A DNA stretch of 64,000 nucleotides from Mycobacteroides sp. CBMA 271 (GCF_009729205.1 NZ_VTHB01000002.1:1-64000), one strand, 5' to 3'. Positions 38,776-48,065 are shown, numbered from the stretch's first letter. Numbers and translations are program-made. The notes: a model not told the origin generated them from the sequence alone.

Positions 38776-40173
38776 TCAGAAGTTGATCATGTGCCCCGCG
38801 AGCCCGTGGAAGGCTTCCTGCAGCGCCTCGGACAAGGTCGGATGGGTGTGCACATTGCGAGTCAGTTCATTGACCGTCAGATCCCACTTCTGCGCCAACG
38901 TCAGCTCGGGCAGCAGCTCCGAAACATCCGGACCGATGAGGTGTCCGCCGATCAGCTCGCCGTACTTGGCGTCGGCGATCAGCTTGACGAAGCCGGTCGG
39001 GTCGGCCAGCCCGTGCGCCTTGCCGTTGGCGGTGAACGGGAACTTGGCGACCTTCACGTCGTATCCCTCGGCACGGGCCTGTTCCTCGGTGAGTCCGAAG
39101 CTGGCGACCTGCGGCTGGCAGAACGTCGCCCGCGGCATCATCCGGTAGTCGCCGAGCTCCAATGTCTCTGCCCCGGCGATGGTTTCGGCGGCGACGACAC
39201 CCTGCGCCTCGGCGACGTGAGCCAGCTGCAGCTTGGAGGTGACATCACCGATCGCGTAGATATGCGGAACGTTGGTGCGCATGCGCTCATCGATGGCAAT
39301 GGCGCCGCGGTCGGTCAGCGCGACGCCGGTCTTGTCCAGACCGTATCCCTCGACATTCGGTGCAAAACCAATGGCCTGCAGCACCTTATCGGCGACGAGC
39401 TCGCTCTCTTGGCCGTCCTTGCTCACCTTGACCGTGACTTGCGACCCGGAGTCGGTGATGGACTCCACCTTGGTGCCGGTCAGAATCTTCACGCCCAGCT
39501 TCTTGTACTGCTTCTCGATCTCCTTGGAGACCTCGGCGTCCTCGTTGGGCAGCGCCCGCGGCAGGAACTCGACGATAGTGACGTCGACGCCGTAGTTCTT
39601 GAGGACGTACGCGAACTCCATGCCGATGGCGCCGGCGCCGGCGATGACGATGGACCCGGGCAGCTCGCGGGACATAATCTGCTTTTCGTAGGTGACCACG
39701 TTCTCCGAGAGCGCGGTCCCGGGCACCAACCGCACGCTACTGCCGGTGGCGATGATCGCATTCCCGAACGTCAGCGTCTCGGTGCCGCCGTCCGCCTTCT
39801 TCACTGCCAGCGTGTTGGCATCGGTGAAGGCGCCCACACCCTCGTACTCGGTGATCTTGTTCTTCTTCATCAGGAAGTGCACACCGGCCACACGCCCCTC
39901 GGCGACCTTGCGGCTGCGGTCGAAGGCGGCACCGAAATCAAAGGTGGCCTCACCGCTGATGCCGAATGTCTTGGCTTCCTTGGTGAAAATGTGGGCCAGC
40001 TCCGCATTACGCAGCAGCGCCTTGGACGGGATACACCCGACATTGAGGCAGACTCCGCCCCAATACTTCTCCTCGACGATGGCTGTTGTCAGGCCCAGCT
40101 GGGCCGCGCGAATAGCCGCGACATAACCACCGGGACCGGCTCCGAGAACGACGACGTCATAGTGTGCAGTCAC
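38776..40173 (-). CDS. lpdC: Dihydrolipoamide dehydrogenase
   Basis: A 465-residue FAD enzyme reoxidising dihydrolipoyl groups with NAD+. It carries the FAD motif [20 protein letters not shown], the redox-active disulfide [13 protein letters not shown], the NAD motif [19 protein letters not shown], and the C-terminal His-Glu pair in [10 protein letters not shown]. It closely follows M. tuberculosis LpdC (Rv0462), which serves pyruvate and branched-chain dehydrogenases and peroxynitrite defence. GTG at 40173 ([10 protein letters not shown]) is preferred to a GTG three codons earlier because it fits the family start. Confidence 0.96.
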   Translation of the reverse strand: MTAHYDVVVLGAGPGGYVAAIRAAQLGLTTAIVEEKYWGGVCLNVGCIPSKALLRNAELAHIFTKEAKTFGISGEATFDFGAAFDRSRKVAEGRVAGVHFLMKKNKITEYEGVGAFTDANTLAVKKADGGTETLTFGNAIIATGSSVRLVPGTALSENVVTYEKQIMSRELPGSIVIAGAGAIGMEFAYVLKNYGVDVTIVEFLPRALPNEDAEVSKEIEKQYKKLGVKILTGTKVESITDSGSQVTVKVSKDGQESELVADKVLQAIGFAPNVEGYGLDKTGVALTDRGAIAIDERMRTNVPHIYAIGDVTSKLQLAHVAEAQGVVAAETIAGAETLELGDYRMMPRATFCQPQVASFGLTEEQARAEGYDVKVAKFPFTANGKAHGLADPTGFVKLIADAKYGELIGGHLIGPDVSELLPELTLAQKWDLTVNELTRNVHTHPTLSEALQEAFHGLAGHMINF

Positions 40174-40211
40174 GCGCTCCACCCTAGTAGGGCGCCGTCA
40201 GACAGGGAGCC

Positions 40212-41069
40212 TCAAGCCCGGTCTCGGTACTGGATGCCCCAACTACGCAGCGGCTCCGGGCATAGCGACTGCACGCCAGGTAAGTCCGCTGCGGTGCATG
40301 CCACATACCCGTACTTGACGCCGGCTGCCGCCACCGAAATGGCCGGTGCCGTCAGGACGGCAAAGGCGAGCGCGACCACTATCGGGCGCGGTTCGACCAT
40401 GGCCAACAGCAGCGCGACCAACACGCAGGCAAACGCCCAGAACAGCACATACGCGACAGACATGATCCGGTCGTGCGGAAGCAGCGTGCCGAACCAATGC
40501 TGGTACAGCAGCAATCCCATCGCACCAGCCGGAATCCACACCCCCAGCAGCACCAGAAGCAGCACCCAACGTTTAAGGAAAGCGGGTTCCCGCTCGGCCG
40601 GCACCCGGACGGGTTTGGCGGGTTCGTCGGCCTGGACGGGCACCGCGCCGGTAAGCGGATCGGGAGTCATCGACTCCGCCCTGGATCCACCGGCGGCCAC
40701 GGGCACTACCCCCGTCTGATCGCTGCCGACGTCGAATGCTTCGGTCAGCGGCAACGCATCGGTATCCAGTCGGCCGGTGGTTTCGTTGACGTTGACGTTG
40801 ACGTTGACGTCATCGTCCCTGAACGCTGAGAAGGCGGTGAACGTGGCGGTATCCAGGCCGTCCCTGGTCCTGCCGCCATCAGTGCGGCCACCGTTCGTCT
40901 CCGGCATGGCCGAGAAGGCAGTCACCGCGACGGGCTCGGGCGCATCGTTGTCGATCGGCACGGCCAGCGGATCGGCCAGATCGCCCTCTACGAGGCTCGG
41001 CTTCTCCACCTCGTCCACCAGCTCGGTGGTCTCAACCCTCTTCTCGGTTGCTTTTTCGCTGTCAGACAC
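40212..41069 (-). CDS. Membrane protein with long acidic N-terminus (Rv0461 position)
   Basis: A 285-residue protein. The first ~165 residues are acidic, low-complexity and probably cytoplasmic, including VNVNVNVNET encoded by a hexanucleotide tandem repeat. About four hydrophobic helices follow (VLLLVLLGVWIPAGAMGLLL onward) and a short Cys-containing tail (ACTAADLPGVQSLCPE). Order with the next upstream gene and lpdC matches M. tuberculosis Rv0460-Rv0461-lpdC. Its function is unknown. It overlaps the upstream small membrane gene by eight bases. Confidence 0.8.
   Translation of the reverse strand: MSDSEKATEKRVETTELVDEVEKPSLVEGDLADPLAVPIDNDAPEPVAVTAFSAMPETNGGRTDGGRTRDGLDTATFTAFSAFRDDDVNVNVNVNETTGRLDTDALPLTEAFDVGSDQTGVVPVAAGGSRAESMTPDPLTGAVPVQADEPAKPVRVPAEREPAFLKRWVLLLVLLGVWIPAGAMGLLLYQHWFGTLLPHDRIMSVAYVLFWAFACVLVALLLAMVEPRPIVVALAFAVLTAPAISVAAAGVKYGYVACTAADLPGVQSLCPEPLRSWGIQYRDRA
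40785..40808. repeat. Hexanucleotide tandem repeat (GTTGAC x4)
   Basis: Four perfect GTTGAC units followed by GTCATC, coding Val-Asn repeats in the membrane protein's acidic region; unit number would change the protein in frame. Confidence 0.9.
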
Positions 41070-41340
41070 CCTGAATCACCTGTATCGCCGCCAACATCCC
41101 GAACCACCCGGGAGAGATCGCCAAAACAAAGGCCGCGATCGCCGTCATCCATTTACGCGTGGACGCAATCAAGATCAGAAATCCGATCAGGCTGGGCACC
41201 GCGACGACGAGACCAATGAAGAGGTCCGGCCGCACCGGCTCATGCACGATCAAGGTGCCAGACATTGCGGCACCAAGTCCTACTGCTATCCCTAGCAGCA
41301 TCGCGCTAGCTACAACCTGCGCGCGTGGAAGTGGTATCAC
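41062..41340 (-). CDS. Small hydrophobic membrane protein (Rv0460 position)
   Basis: A 92-residue protein with about three membrane helices (AMLLGIAVGLGAAMSGTLIV; LFIGLVVAVPSLIGFLILIAS; AIAAFVLAISPGWFGMLAAI). It starts with GTG at 41340 and overlaps the next gene by eight bases. It is divergent from the S9 peptidase gene 79 bases away, as in M. tuberculosis around Rv0457c-Rv0460. Its function is unknown. Confidence 0.78.
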   Translation of the reverse strand: MIPLPRAQVVASAMLLGIAVGLGAAMSGTLIVHEPVRPDLFIGLVVAVPSLIGFLILIASTRKWMTAIAAFVLAISPGWFGMLAAIQVIQGV

Positions 41341-41419
41341 GAAAAAGCTCCTGCTCGGTGTTCAATGACGCCCCCGGGCCACCTCCGACCATACTGCGAT
41401 CACTGGCACACTTGCTCAA

Positions 41420-43480
41420 ATGACGTCGGCGCGCCGCTCCACAGACCCACATCTCTGGCTTGAGGACATCGGCGGTGACGAACCGTTGACCTGGGTGCGT
41501 GAACGTAATGCGATAACCACCAGCGAGTTCTCCGGCGCGCGTTTCGACGAGATGCGGGGCGAGGCGCTGTCGATCCTCAACACGGACGCACAAATTCCGT
41601 ACGTGCGCCGTCGGGGCGAGTATCTCTACAACTTCTGGCGCGATGCCAACAACGCCCGCGGCTTGTGGAGGCGAACCACTCTGGATCGGTACCGTCTGGA
41701 TGATCCCGCATGGGACGTCATCATCGACGTCGACGCCCTGGCCGCCGCGGAGGACGAGAACTGGGTGTGGGCCGGCGCTACCGCGCTGCGTTCCGACTAC
41801 CGCAGGGCGCTGGTCAGTCTGTCGCGGGGCGGTTCGGATGCGGTAGTGGTTCGCGAATTCGATCTGGAATCACGGCAGTTCGTGGTGGACGGCTTCACGC
41901 TTCCCGAGGCCAAGACGCAGATCGGCTGGATCGATGTCGATACCGTGTTTGTGGGCACCGACTTCGGGCCCGGCAGCCTCACGGACTCGGGATACCCCCG
42001 CCTGGTCAAACGCTGGAAGCGCGGCCAGTCGGTCGACGACGCCGAGTTGGTGTTCAGCGGAGAACCCTCGGATGTCATGGTGGGCGCAAGCTTTGACGAC
42101 ACCCCGGGCTTCGAACGCACCCTGATCAGCAGGGCCACAGATTTCTTCAACTCCGAAGTGCACGAGCTAAGCGTCGACGGCGAGCTGCTTCGCATCGAGG
42201 TGCCCACCGATGCCTCGGCATCGGTGCACCGCGAGTGGCTGCTTGTCGAGCTCAAGTCGCCATGGCAGGTGGATGGCGCCGAGTACTCGGCCGGCACATT
42301 GCTGGCCGCCAGATACGCCGAATTCCTCGCCGGCGATCGCAGGCTTACCCCGGTGTTCGTCCCCGATGCGCACGCGAGTTTGCACCACTACGCATGGACC
42401 CAGGACCGCCTCACCGTCGCGATCCTGCGCGACGTGGCCAGCGAGATCCTGGTGTTCACCCCGGGAACCTGGGACTCGGCGCCGCTGACGGGGGTGCCGG
42501 GCAGCGCCACCACACAAATCGTCGCGGTCGACGATCTGGGCGACGAAATATTCCTTGACACTTCGGGTTTCACTCAGCCATCGACGCTGCTACGCGGCGA
42601 AGTAGGCACGGGAAGTGCGTCCGTATCCCCCATCAAATCGGCGCCATCCTTCTTCGACGGCGATTCCTTTGAGGTGACACAGCATTTCGCGCAGTCCGAT
42701 GACGGGACCGCGGTTCCCTATTTTGTGGTGCGCCCGAAGGGCTCCGACGGTTCCGGACCCACCCTGCTCGGCGGCTACGGCGGCTTTGAGGTCGCCAGAA
42801 CTCCCGGGTACGACGGGGTGCTGGGCAAGCTGTGGCTCTCTCGCGGCGGCACCTACGTGCTGGCCAATATCCGCGGAGGCGGCGAATACGGACCGGTGTG
42901 GCATACACAGGCCATGCGCGAGGGTCGCCATCTGGTTTACGAGGATTTCGCCGCCGTCGCACGGGATCTGGTGGCGCGGGGCATCACCACCGCGGCGCAG
43001 CTTGGTGCGCAGGGCGGTAGCAACGGCGGACTGCTGATGGGCGTCATGCTCACGGCGTACCCGGAGCTGTTCGGTGCGCTGGTGTGCCAGGTGCCGCTGC
43101 TGGATATGCGGCGGTATCACCTGCTGCTGGCCGGCGCCTCCTGGGTTGCCGAGTATGGCGACCCCGACAACCCCGACGATTGGGAGTTCATCTCGAAATA
43201 CTCTCCCTACCAAAATATTTCGACATATGATCCTCTTCGCGCAAGCGGCTCATCGGCCGAGAAGCGCTACCCTCCGGTTCTGGTGACCACCTCGACCCGC
43301 GATGACCGAGTGCATCCCGGGCATGCGCGCAAGATGGCCGCGGCGCTGCAGGAGGCGGAGCAACCGGTCTGGTACTACGAGAACATCGAGGGCGGCCACG
43401 GCGGCGCCGCCAACAACGACCAGTCGGCGTTCAAGGCCGCCTTGGCCATCGAGTTCCTCTGGCGGCAGCTGACACCCTGA
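41420..43480 (+). CDS. Prolyl oligopeptidase-family serine peptidase (S9)
   Basis: A 686-residue S9A-type peptidase: an N-terminal beta-propeller (to about residue 400), then an alpha/beta hydrolase domain. The catalytic serine is Ser534 in QGGSNGGLLMG; the Asp lies in STRDDRVHPGHARK (near 627) and the His in EGGHGGAANN (near 660). It corresponds to M. tuberculosis Rv0457c. It has no signal peptide. Between NIS and the conserved YPPVLVTTSTRD it carries an extra segment (DPLRASGSSAEKR) encoded by a dispersed repeat, likely a loop insertion near the active site. Confidence 0.93.
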   Translation: MTSARRSTDPHLWLEDIGGDEPLTWVRERNAITTSEFSGARFDEMRGEALSILNTDAQIPYVRRRGEYLYNFWRDANNARGLWRRTTLDRYRLDDPAWDVIIDVDALAAAEDENWVWAGATALRSDYRRALVSLSRGGSDAVVVREFDLESRQFVVDGFTLPEAKTQIGWIDVDTVFVGTDFGPGSLTDSGYPRLVKRWKRGQSVDDAELVFSGEPSDVMVGASFDDTPGFERTLISRATDFFNSEVHELSVDGELLRIEVPTDASASVHREWLLVELKSPWQVDGAEYSAGTLLAARYAEFLAGDRRLTPVFVPDAHASLHHYAWTQDRLTVAILRDVASEILVFTPGTWDSAPLTGVPGSATTQIVAVDDLGDEIFLDTSGFTQPSTLLRGEVGTGSASVSPIKSAPSFFDGDSFEVTQHFAQSDDGTAVPYFVVRPKGSDGSGPTLLGGYGGFEVARTPGYDGVLGKLWLSRGGTYVLANIRGGGEYGPVWHTQAMREGRHLVYEDFAAVARDLVARGITTAAQLGAQGGSNGGLLMGVMLTAYPELFGALVCQVPLLDMRRYHLLLAGASWVAEYGDPDNPDDWEFISKYSPYQNISTYDPLRASGSSAEKRYPPVLVTTSTRDDRVHPGHARKMAAALQEAEQPVWYYENIEGGHGGAANNDQSAFKAALAIEFLWRQLTP
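43234..43253 (+). repeat. Short dispersed repeat inside the S9 peptidase gene
   Basis: TCTTCGCGCAAGCGGCTCAT, identical to the 34485-34504 copy and read in the same frame (LRASGSS). Flanking bases also agree partly (TGAT..TCTTCGCG). Confidence 0.82.
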
Positions 43481-43539
43481 TCTCAATCTCAGGGCGATCC
43501 CCGATGCGGCGGGGTGGGTGAACACCGCACAATTTGTGT

Positions 43540-43977
43540 ATGAGCGAATCCAACACCGTTCCGCCGTGGCTCAACAAGATCGTCAGGGGCATGCTCCGCA
43601 GCCCGCTGCATTTCGTACTCAGCAGCAACATCGCCTTGTTCACCTTCACCGGCCGCAAAAGCGGCACCGAGTACACCGTCGCCGCGACCTACGTCCAAGA
43701 CGGGGACGTGCTGACCGTGTTCACGGATAGGGCGTGGGCAAAGAATCTGCGCGAGGGCCGGCCGGTGACGGCAGTGGTACGCGGTAAGACGCTGCACGGC
43801 ACTGCAGAGCTGACTACCGGACCTCAGATCGCCGGTCCCTTGGCCGAACTATTGCGCCGGGTACCGCGCGACGCCAAGTACCACAACGTGCAACGCAATC
43901 CCGACGGAAGCTTCAACCAGTCGGATATCGACCGTGCCGCCGCGGTTGAGTACATGGTGACGATTCGTCTGGCATGA
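43540..43977 (+). CDS. Deazaflavin (F420)-dependent nitroreductase-family protein
   Basis: A 145-residue split beta-barrel protein of the DDN/DUF385 group. Typical segments are LFTFTGRKSGTEYTVAATYVQDGD, the nucleotide-site SGTEY region, and WAKNLREGRPVTAVVRGK. Related proteins use F420H2 to reduce quinones or nitro compounds, but many members have no known substrate. The ATG at 43540 is preferred to an ATG two codons earlier. It is apparently transcribed alone after the S9 peptidase. Confidence 0.82.
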   Translation: MSESNTVPPWLNKIVRGMLRSPLHFVLSSNIALFTFTGRKSGTEYTVAATYVQDGDVLTVFTDRAWAKNLREGRPVTAVVRGKTLHGTAELTTGPQIAGPLAELLRRVPRDAKYHNVQRNPDGSFNQSDIDRAAAVEYMVTIRLA

Positions 43978-44387
43978 CGTACGTCACTTTTTCCCAGGAA
44001 TAATTTCACACTGCTCTCAGATTCAGTTTGCCCAGTCGGTAACGCTCCTCGTGAATCAACGTCGGTCAATTATCACAAACCCGCAGCTCAGTAGTGCTAA
44101 CTACTGCAAGCAGTGCTAGCAATTGACAGCATTTACCCAGCTCAGAAACATGCAGTGATCACCCGGGCAGACCCGCGCCCATCGGGCTCCGTTACCGAAA
44201 TCGAGACCTAGCCGTGACCGTCGTGGGTTGTTGCGGGCCAGTCGGCTCAGCTAGCTTGGTAGCTAGATGAGTTGTTGGCCCAGGCAAGGTTGCCAGCGGG
44301 GCCGAGGGTATTCACCACCGTTTCGTAAGCGCACTGATGCGTTACCAAGTGGCCGGTAGTTGAAGCCAGATTGACGTGAGGTACACG
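43978..44387. other. Control region with repeats upstream of a small gene
   Basis: There is no gene here. It holds GTAGT-GCTA-ACTAC (44091-44104), a direct repeat AGTGCTA (44093-44099 and 44112-44118), TTGACA (44123-44128), and the inverted repeat CTAGCT-TGGT-AGCTAG (44251-44266). The motifs look like operator sites, but the matching -10 is poor. Confidence 0.45.
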
Positions 44388-44579
44388 ATGAGAAACGACC
44401 TGTTTATCGGGTTGAGCGAGAACGGGTGGGACAGTGCACCCTGGGACACCGAACCACAGTTCTCGCCCACCGAGCTAGACATCCTGCTGGATCGTCGGCT
44501 GTCCGTCATTGACGCAGCCGAGCGCGTCGGCTGCGTCCCGCACGACGTCGAGCGCATCCGCCAGGCTCACGCGGCGTAG
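44388..44579 (+). CDS. Small acidic hypothetical protein
   Basis: A 63-residue protein of unknown function, rich in Asp, Glu and Trp at the N-terminus (ENGWDSAPWDTEPQF) and with a helical C-terminal half (TELDILLDRRLSVIDAAERVG) that resembles a small DNA-binding helix pair. The ATG at 44388 has GAGG six bases upstream, good support for translation. It has its own long upstream region with palindromes, suggesting regulated expression. Confidence 0.6.
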   Translation: MRNDLFIGLSENGWDSAPWDTEPQFSPTELDILLDRRLSVIDAAERVGCVPHDVERIRQAHAA

Positions 44580-44591
44580 GGCCCCCCTGCG

Positions 44592-45428
44592 CTAACGCCG
44601 CAGCAGTCCGCCCAACACGCCCGAGACGACGCCGATCAGGATCACCAGGCCGCCGGCTGCCATCGTCAGGCTCAGCCAGTGATGTGCATTGCTCACGGCC
44701 TGGGTGACCAGGCCATCGGCCAGGTCACGCAGATTTCCAGTGACGCGGTTCAACGGGCGCTCCAGATAGCGCCGCCCGATTTCGAGTCCCGCCCAGCCTG
44801 CTGCGCCCACCAGTAGAACCGAAATGCCCAGCCCGGCAAGGCCCTTGGCGCGACTACGGACCGACAGCTGGGTCAACCCGGCGAGAACAAGAGTCAGGCC
44901 GACGGATATCCATACTGCGAGCTGACCAAAGCGCGACACCGGTACCAGCCGGCCCGGCGTCAGGCCACCCAGATTGTCGTCGGTGATCGAGACCTCCAGC
45001 GTCTCCGGCGCCTTGATGGAAAGACCTTGCGGCACCAGGCTCTTGATCATCGGAGCCAAATCGATCTGCCAGCTGCCCTGCGAATCGCGGTGCGCGGAGT
45101 TGGAGTTCGTGAAGAGCCACTGGTGCGCCATCCGATTCACCGACGCGAAGTCAGCGCGGAACTGCGGCCCGCGTGTGTATCCGGCGGTCAGCTCCGCCAC
45201 CTGCGTCTCGTTGACGCGCGAACCCTGCTTCTTGCCCAGCGACACAATCTGGGCGGTGAGCTCCTCGGCGATCGCGCGTTGGACATTCGGATCGGCTGCC
45301 GCTGGCGCCGCCAGCGCCACATAGCCGTTCTCGTCGACAATCCTGGACTGTGCCCAGGTCGCCGTCACTGTTATGGCCAGTACAGCGGTGGTGAGCAGCC
45401 ACAACAGGACCGCGAAGAGGAATCGCAC
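44592..45428 (-). CDS. Integral membrane protein of unknown function
   Basis: A 278-residue protein: one N-terminal helix (FLFAVLLWLLTTAVLAITVT), an extracytoplasmic region of about 140 residues, then three helices at about 170-190, 200-220 and 245-275. The loop contains RNETQ-like and SVNRMAHQWLFTNSNSAH segments without a known motif. It starts with GTG at 45428. It is convergent with the small acidic protein gene and upstream of nothing obvious. I do not recognise a function. Confidence 0.75.
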   Translation of the reverse strand: MRFLFAVLLWLLTTAVLAITVTATWAQSRIVDENGYVALAAPAAADPNVQRAIAEELTAQIVSLGKKQGSRVNETQVAELTAGYTRGPQFRADFASVNRMAHQWLFTNSNSAHRDSQGSWQIDLAPMIKSLVPQGLSIKAPETLEVSITDDNLGGLTPGRLVPVSRFGQLAVWISVGLTLVLAGLTQLSVRSRAKGLAGLGISVLLVGAAGWAGLEIGRRYLERPLNRVTGNLRDLADGLVTQAVSNAHHWLSLTMAAGGLVILIGVVSGVLGGLLRR

Positions 45429-45544
45429 CCCGCCCAGGTTAGTCGGTCATCACCACCCGCCCAGAGTGAAGCCGTGGCGAGAAAGTTCGAGTGAACGCCT
45501 ACCGAGTTTCAATCTCGGCGGAGCCAGAGTTGGGGCAGCCCCGG

Positions 45545-46411
45545 TTAGTCGGTGAGCGCGCGCCCCAGGATCAGCGGATCGGCCTGGCCGACGACATCGT
45601 GGTCCTTATCGTCGTAGTCGAATTTGCCCAGGACATGCCGCATCGCATTGACACGGGCCCGCTTCTTGTCGTTGCTCTTCACCACAATCCACGGTGCGTG
45701 GTCGGTGTCGGTGAGCGAGAACATCTCTTCCTTAGCCTTGGTGTAGGCATCCCACTTGTCCAGAGATGCCAGGTCCATCGGCGAGAGCTTCCACTGCCGC
45801 ACCGGATCAACCTGCCGGATCGCGAACCGGGTGCGCTGCTCGGCGGACGACACCGAGAACCACAGTTTGGTCAAGCTGATGCCGTCGTCGACCAGCATCT
45901 GCTCGAAAAGTGGTGCCTGGTGGATGAATTCGGAATGCTGCTCATCGGAGCAGAAACTCATGACCCGCTCGACACCGGCGCGGTTGTACCAGGACCGGTC
46001 GAAGTACACCATCTCCCCGGCGGCCGGCAGATGCGGCACGTACCGCTGGAAGTACCACTGGGTGCGTTCGCGCTCGTTCGGCTTCTCCAGCGCGACGACG
46101 CGGGCACCGCGCGGGTTGAGGTGCTCCATGAACCGCTTGATGGTCCCACCCTTGCCTGCGGCGTCGCGCCCCTCAAAGAGGATGACGTGCCGGGCGCCGG
46201 TGCGCTTGCTCCAGTTCTGCAGCTTGAGCAGCTCGATCTGCAGGAGCCGCTTCTCAAGCTCGTACTGCTGACGACTCATCCGCTCGTCGTACGGGTAGTT
46301 CTCCCGCCAGGTGTCCACCGCGACACCGTCGGGCGCAATGAGCACCGGATCGTCGTCGTCATCGTCGTTGACGGTGTATCCCTGCGCGGCGGCGGTGATG
46401 GTGTCGGTCAC
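45545..46411 (-). CDS. ppk2: Polyphosphate kinase 2
   Basis: A 288-residue PPK2-family kinase transferring phosphate between polyphosphate and nucleoside diphosphates. Walker A is FEGRDAAGKGG and Walker B is YFDRSWYNRAGVE; ERTQWYFQRYVPHLP and WKLSPMDLASLDKWDAYTKA are family segments. Length is close to M. tuberculosis PPK2 (Rv3232c). The N-terminus has a run of six Asp. It starts with GTG at 46411, 79 bases downstream of the aldehyde dehydrogenase gene, with a repeat variant between them. Confidence 0.94.
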   Translation of the reverse strand: MTDTITAAAQGYTVNDDDDDDPVLIAPDGVAVDTWRENYPYDERMSRQQYELEKRLLQIELLKLQNWSKRTGARHVILFEGRDAAGKGGTIKRFMEHLNPRGARVVALEKPNERERTQWYFQRYVPHLPAAGEMVYFDRSWYNRAGVERVMSFCSDEQHSEFIHQAPLFEQMLVDDGISLTKLWFSVSSAEQRTRFAIRQVDPVRQWKLSPMDLASLDKWDAYTKAKEEMFSLTDTDHAPWIVVKSNDKKRARVNAMRHVLGKFDYDDKDHDVVGQADPLILGRALTD

Positions 46412-46471
46412 CAGCGGAAACTAACCCCAGCAGGTGGCCGGTGAGTAAACGGAAGGTGTCAGCGTCGACGC

Positions 46472-46492
46472 TCTTCGCGTGTACAGCTCATC
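46472..46492 (+). repeat. Variant of the dispersed repeat at an aldehyde dehydrogenase 3' end
   Basis: TCTTCGCG-TGTACA-GCTCATC keeps the ends and length of the short repeat but replaces CAAGCG by the palindrome TGTACA. Its right end abuts and overlaps the dehydrogenase stop codon. Confidence 0.5.
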
Positions 46493-48023
46493 AGCGACGG
46501 AAGGGGCGCAGCGCCTTGTTCGACAGCTTGGAGAGGCCCTTGAGCGCGACCGGCGCCAGCCAGCTCGGTCCGCTGTACCAGAGCGGCTCGCTGGGCAGCG
46601 TCACTCGCGTGTCGACGATGGCCTCGGTGCGGCAGTACTTGAGCAGACCGCTGGCGCCACCGAAGCGCGAGCCCATCCCCGAGCCCTTCCAGCCACCGTG
46701 CGGCGCGGTGAGGCACGACAGGTTCATGATCACGTCGTTGATGTTGACGGTGCCGCAATCAAGTTGCAGCGCAATGCGTTCGGCGCGCTTGCGATCCTTG
46801 GACCAAACGCTGGCCGACAGCCCGTACTCGCTGTCGTTGGCCAACGCAATCGCCTTTGATTCTTCGGAGAACCGCATGATCGGCAGCGTCGGACCAAAGG
46901 TCTCCTCGCGCATGCAGTCCATGGAATGGTCCACGTCGACCAGCACGGTCGGAGCGTAGAAGGTGCCGCCGCCCGGGACCCTTGCGCCGCCGGTGAGCGC
47001 TCGCGCGCCCGCGGCAACGGCTTGTCGCACATGCCGATCAACGACCTCGAGCTGATTCTCATCGATCATGGCACCGACGCTGTGGTCCATCCCGGCGCCG
47101 ATCTCTAGGCTCCGGACCTCGTCGACCACCAGATCGACGAACCGCTCGTAGATCGAGTCGTGCACGTAGACCCGCTCAACGGATACACAGGTCTGGCCGG
47201 CGTTGAACATGCTGCCCCATACCGCCGCATGCGCAGCACGTTTGACGTCGGCATCGGAGAGAACCAGCATCGGGTCCTTGCCGCCGAGTTCCAGGCTGAC
47301 GGGGGTAAGCCGGCGCGCGGCGCGCTCCATGATCTTCTTGCCGGTGGCCGTTGATCCGGTGAACTGGATGTAGTCGACGTTGTCTATCAGGGCCTCGCCG
47401 ACCTCACGCGCGCCGTGGACAATCTCGAACACCGGTGGCGCACCGATCTCCTCCCACCCGCGCGCAATGAGCTCATCGGAGAGCGGAGTCCGCTCGGAAG
47501 GCTTGAGCAGCACCGAACAGCCCGCCAGCAGCGCCGGAACTACGTCCCAATATCCAAGTGCCACAGGGTAATTCCAGGGCGAAATGACTCCCACGACTTT
47601 GCGGGGCCGCTGATGAAGAGTGATCTTCTTCGTGTTCATGGCAATTGACGACGCCGGCCGTGATTCGGGGGCCAGGAATTCAGCGGCGCGCGGCACGTAA
47701 TACGCGATGATCGCGAGAATCGACGGAATCTCGATACCCGCGTCGATCTTGGACTTCCCGGTCTCGGCGATCAGCTGCGCCTCGATGCGCGGGGTGTTGT
47801 CGGTCAGCCACTGCGCAAAGCGGGCCAGCACCTTGCCGCGCCCCTCGGGGCCCAGTCGTTCCCACGACGGCTGCGCCTTCGCCAGTTGCGCGGTGATTAC
47901 CGGGATATCCGATGGATCGGTCCAGCTCACCTGGCCGATAACCTGCCCGTTCGCGGGATTGCGCACGTCGTGGCTGGTGACGGCGCGGGAAGTGCTGACG
48001 AGATTTTCAGACGTCGTTGTCAT
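46491..48023 (-). CDS. NAD(P)-dependent aldehyde dehydrogenase
   Basis: A 510-residue aldehyde dehydrogenase oxidising an aldehyde to an acid. Landmarks: VGVISPWNYPVALGYWDVVPAL (cofactor region), FTGSTATGKKI, the catalytic base in LELGGKDPM, and the nucleophile Cys in FNAGQTCVSVERV. The C-terminal LSCLTAPHGGWKGSGMGSRFGG is typical. The subgroup resembles succinate-semialdehyde-type enzymes, but the substrate is unassigned. It starts with ATG at 48023 and is followed by ppk2. Confidence 0.92.
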   Translation of the reverse strand: MTTTSENLVSTSRAVTSHDVRNPANGQVIGQVSWTDPSDIPVITAQLAKAQPSWERLGPEGRGKVLARFAQWLTDNTPRIEAQLIAETGKSKIDAGIEIPSILAIIAYYVPRAAEFLAPESRPASSIAMNTKKITLHQRPRKVVGVISPWNYPVALGYWDVVPALLAGCSVLLKPSERTPLSDELIARGWEEIGAPPVFEIVHGAREVGEALIDNVDYIQFTGSTATGKKIMERAARRLTPVSLELGGKDPMLVLSDADVKRAAHAAVWGSMFNAGQTCVSVERVYVHDSIYERFVDLVVDEVRSLEIGAGMDHSVGAMIDENQLEVVDRHVRQAVAAGARALTGGARVPGGGTFYAPTVLVDVDHSMDCMREETFGPTLPIMRFSEESKAIALANDSEYGLSASVWSKDRKRAERIALQLDCGTVNINDVIMNLSCLTAPHGGWKGSGMGSRFGGASGLLKYCRTEAIVDTRVTLPSEPLWYSGPSWLAPVALKGLSKLSNKALRPFRR

Positions 48024-48065
48024 TACTGGAGTCTAGGCATGGGGTGGCCTGAACCGCACCCCCGA

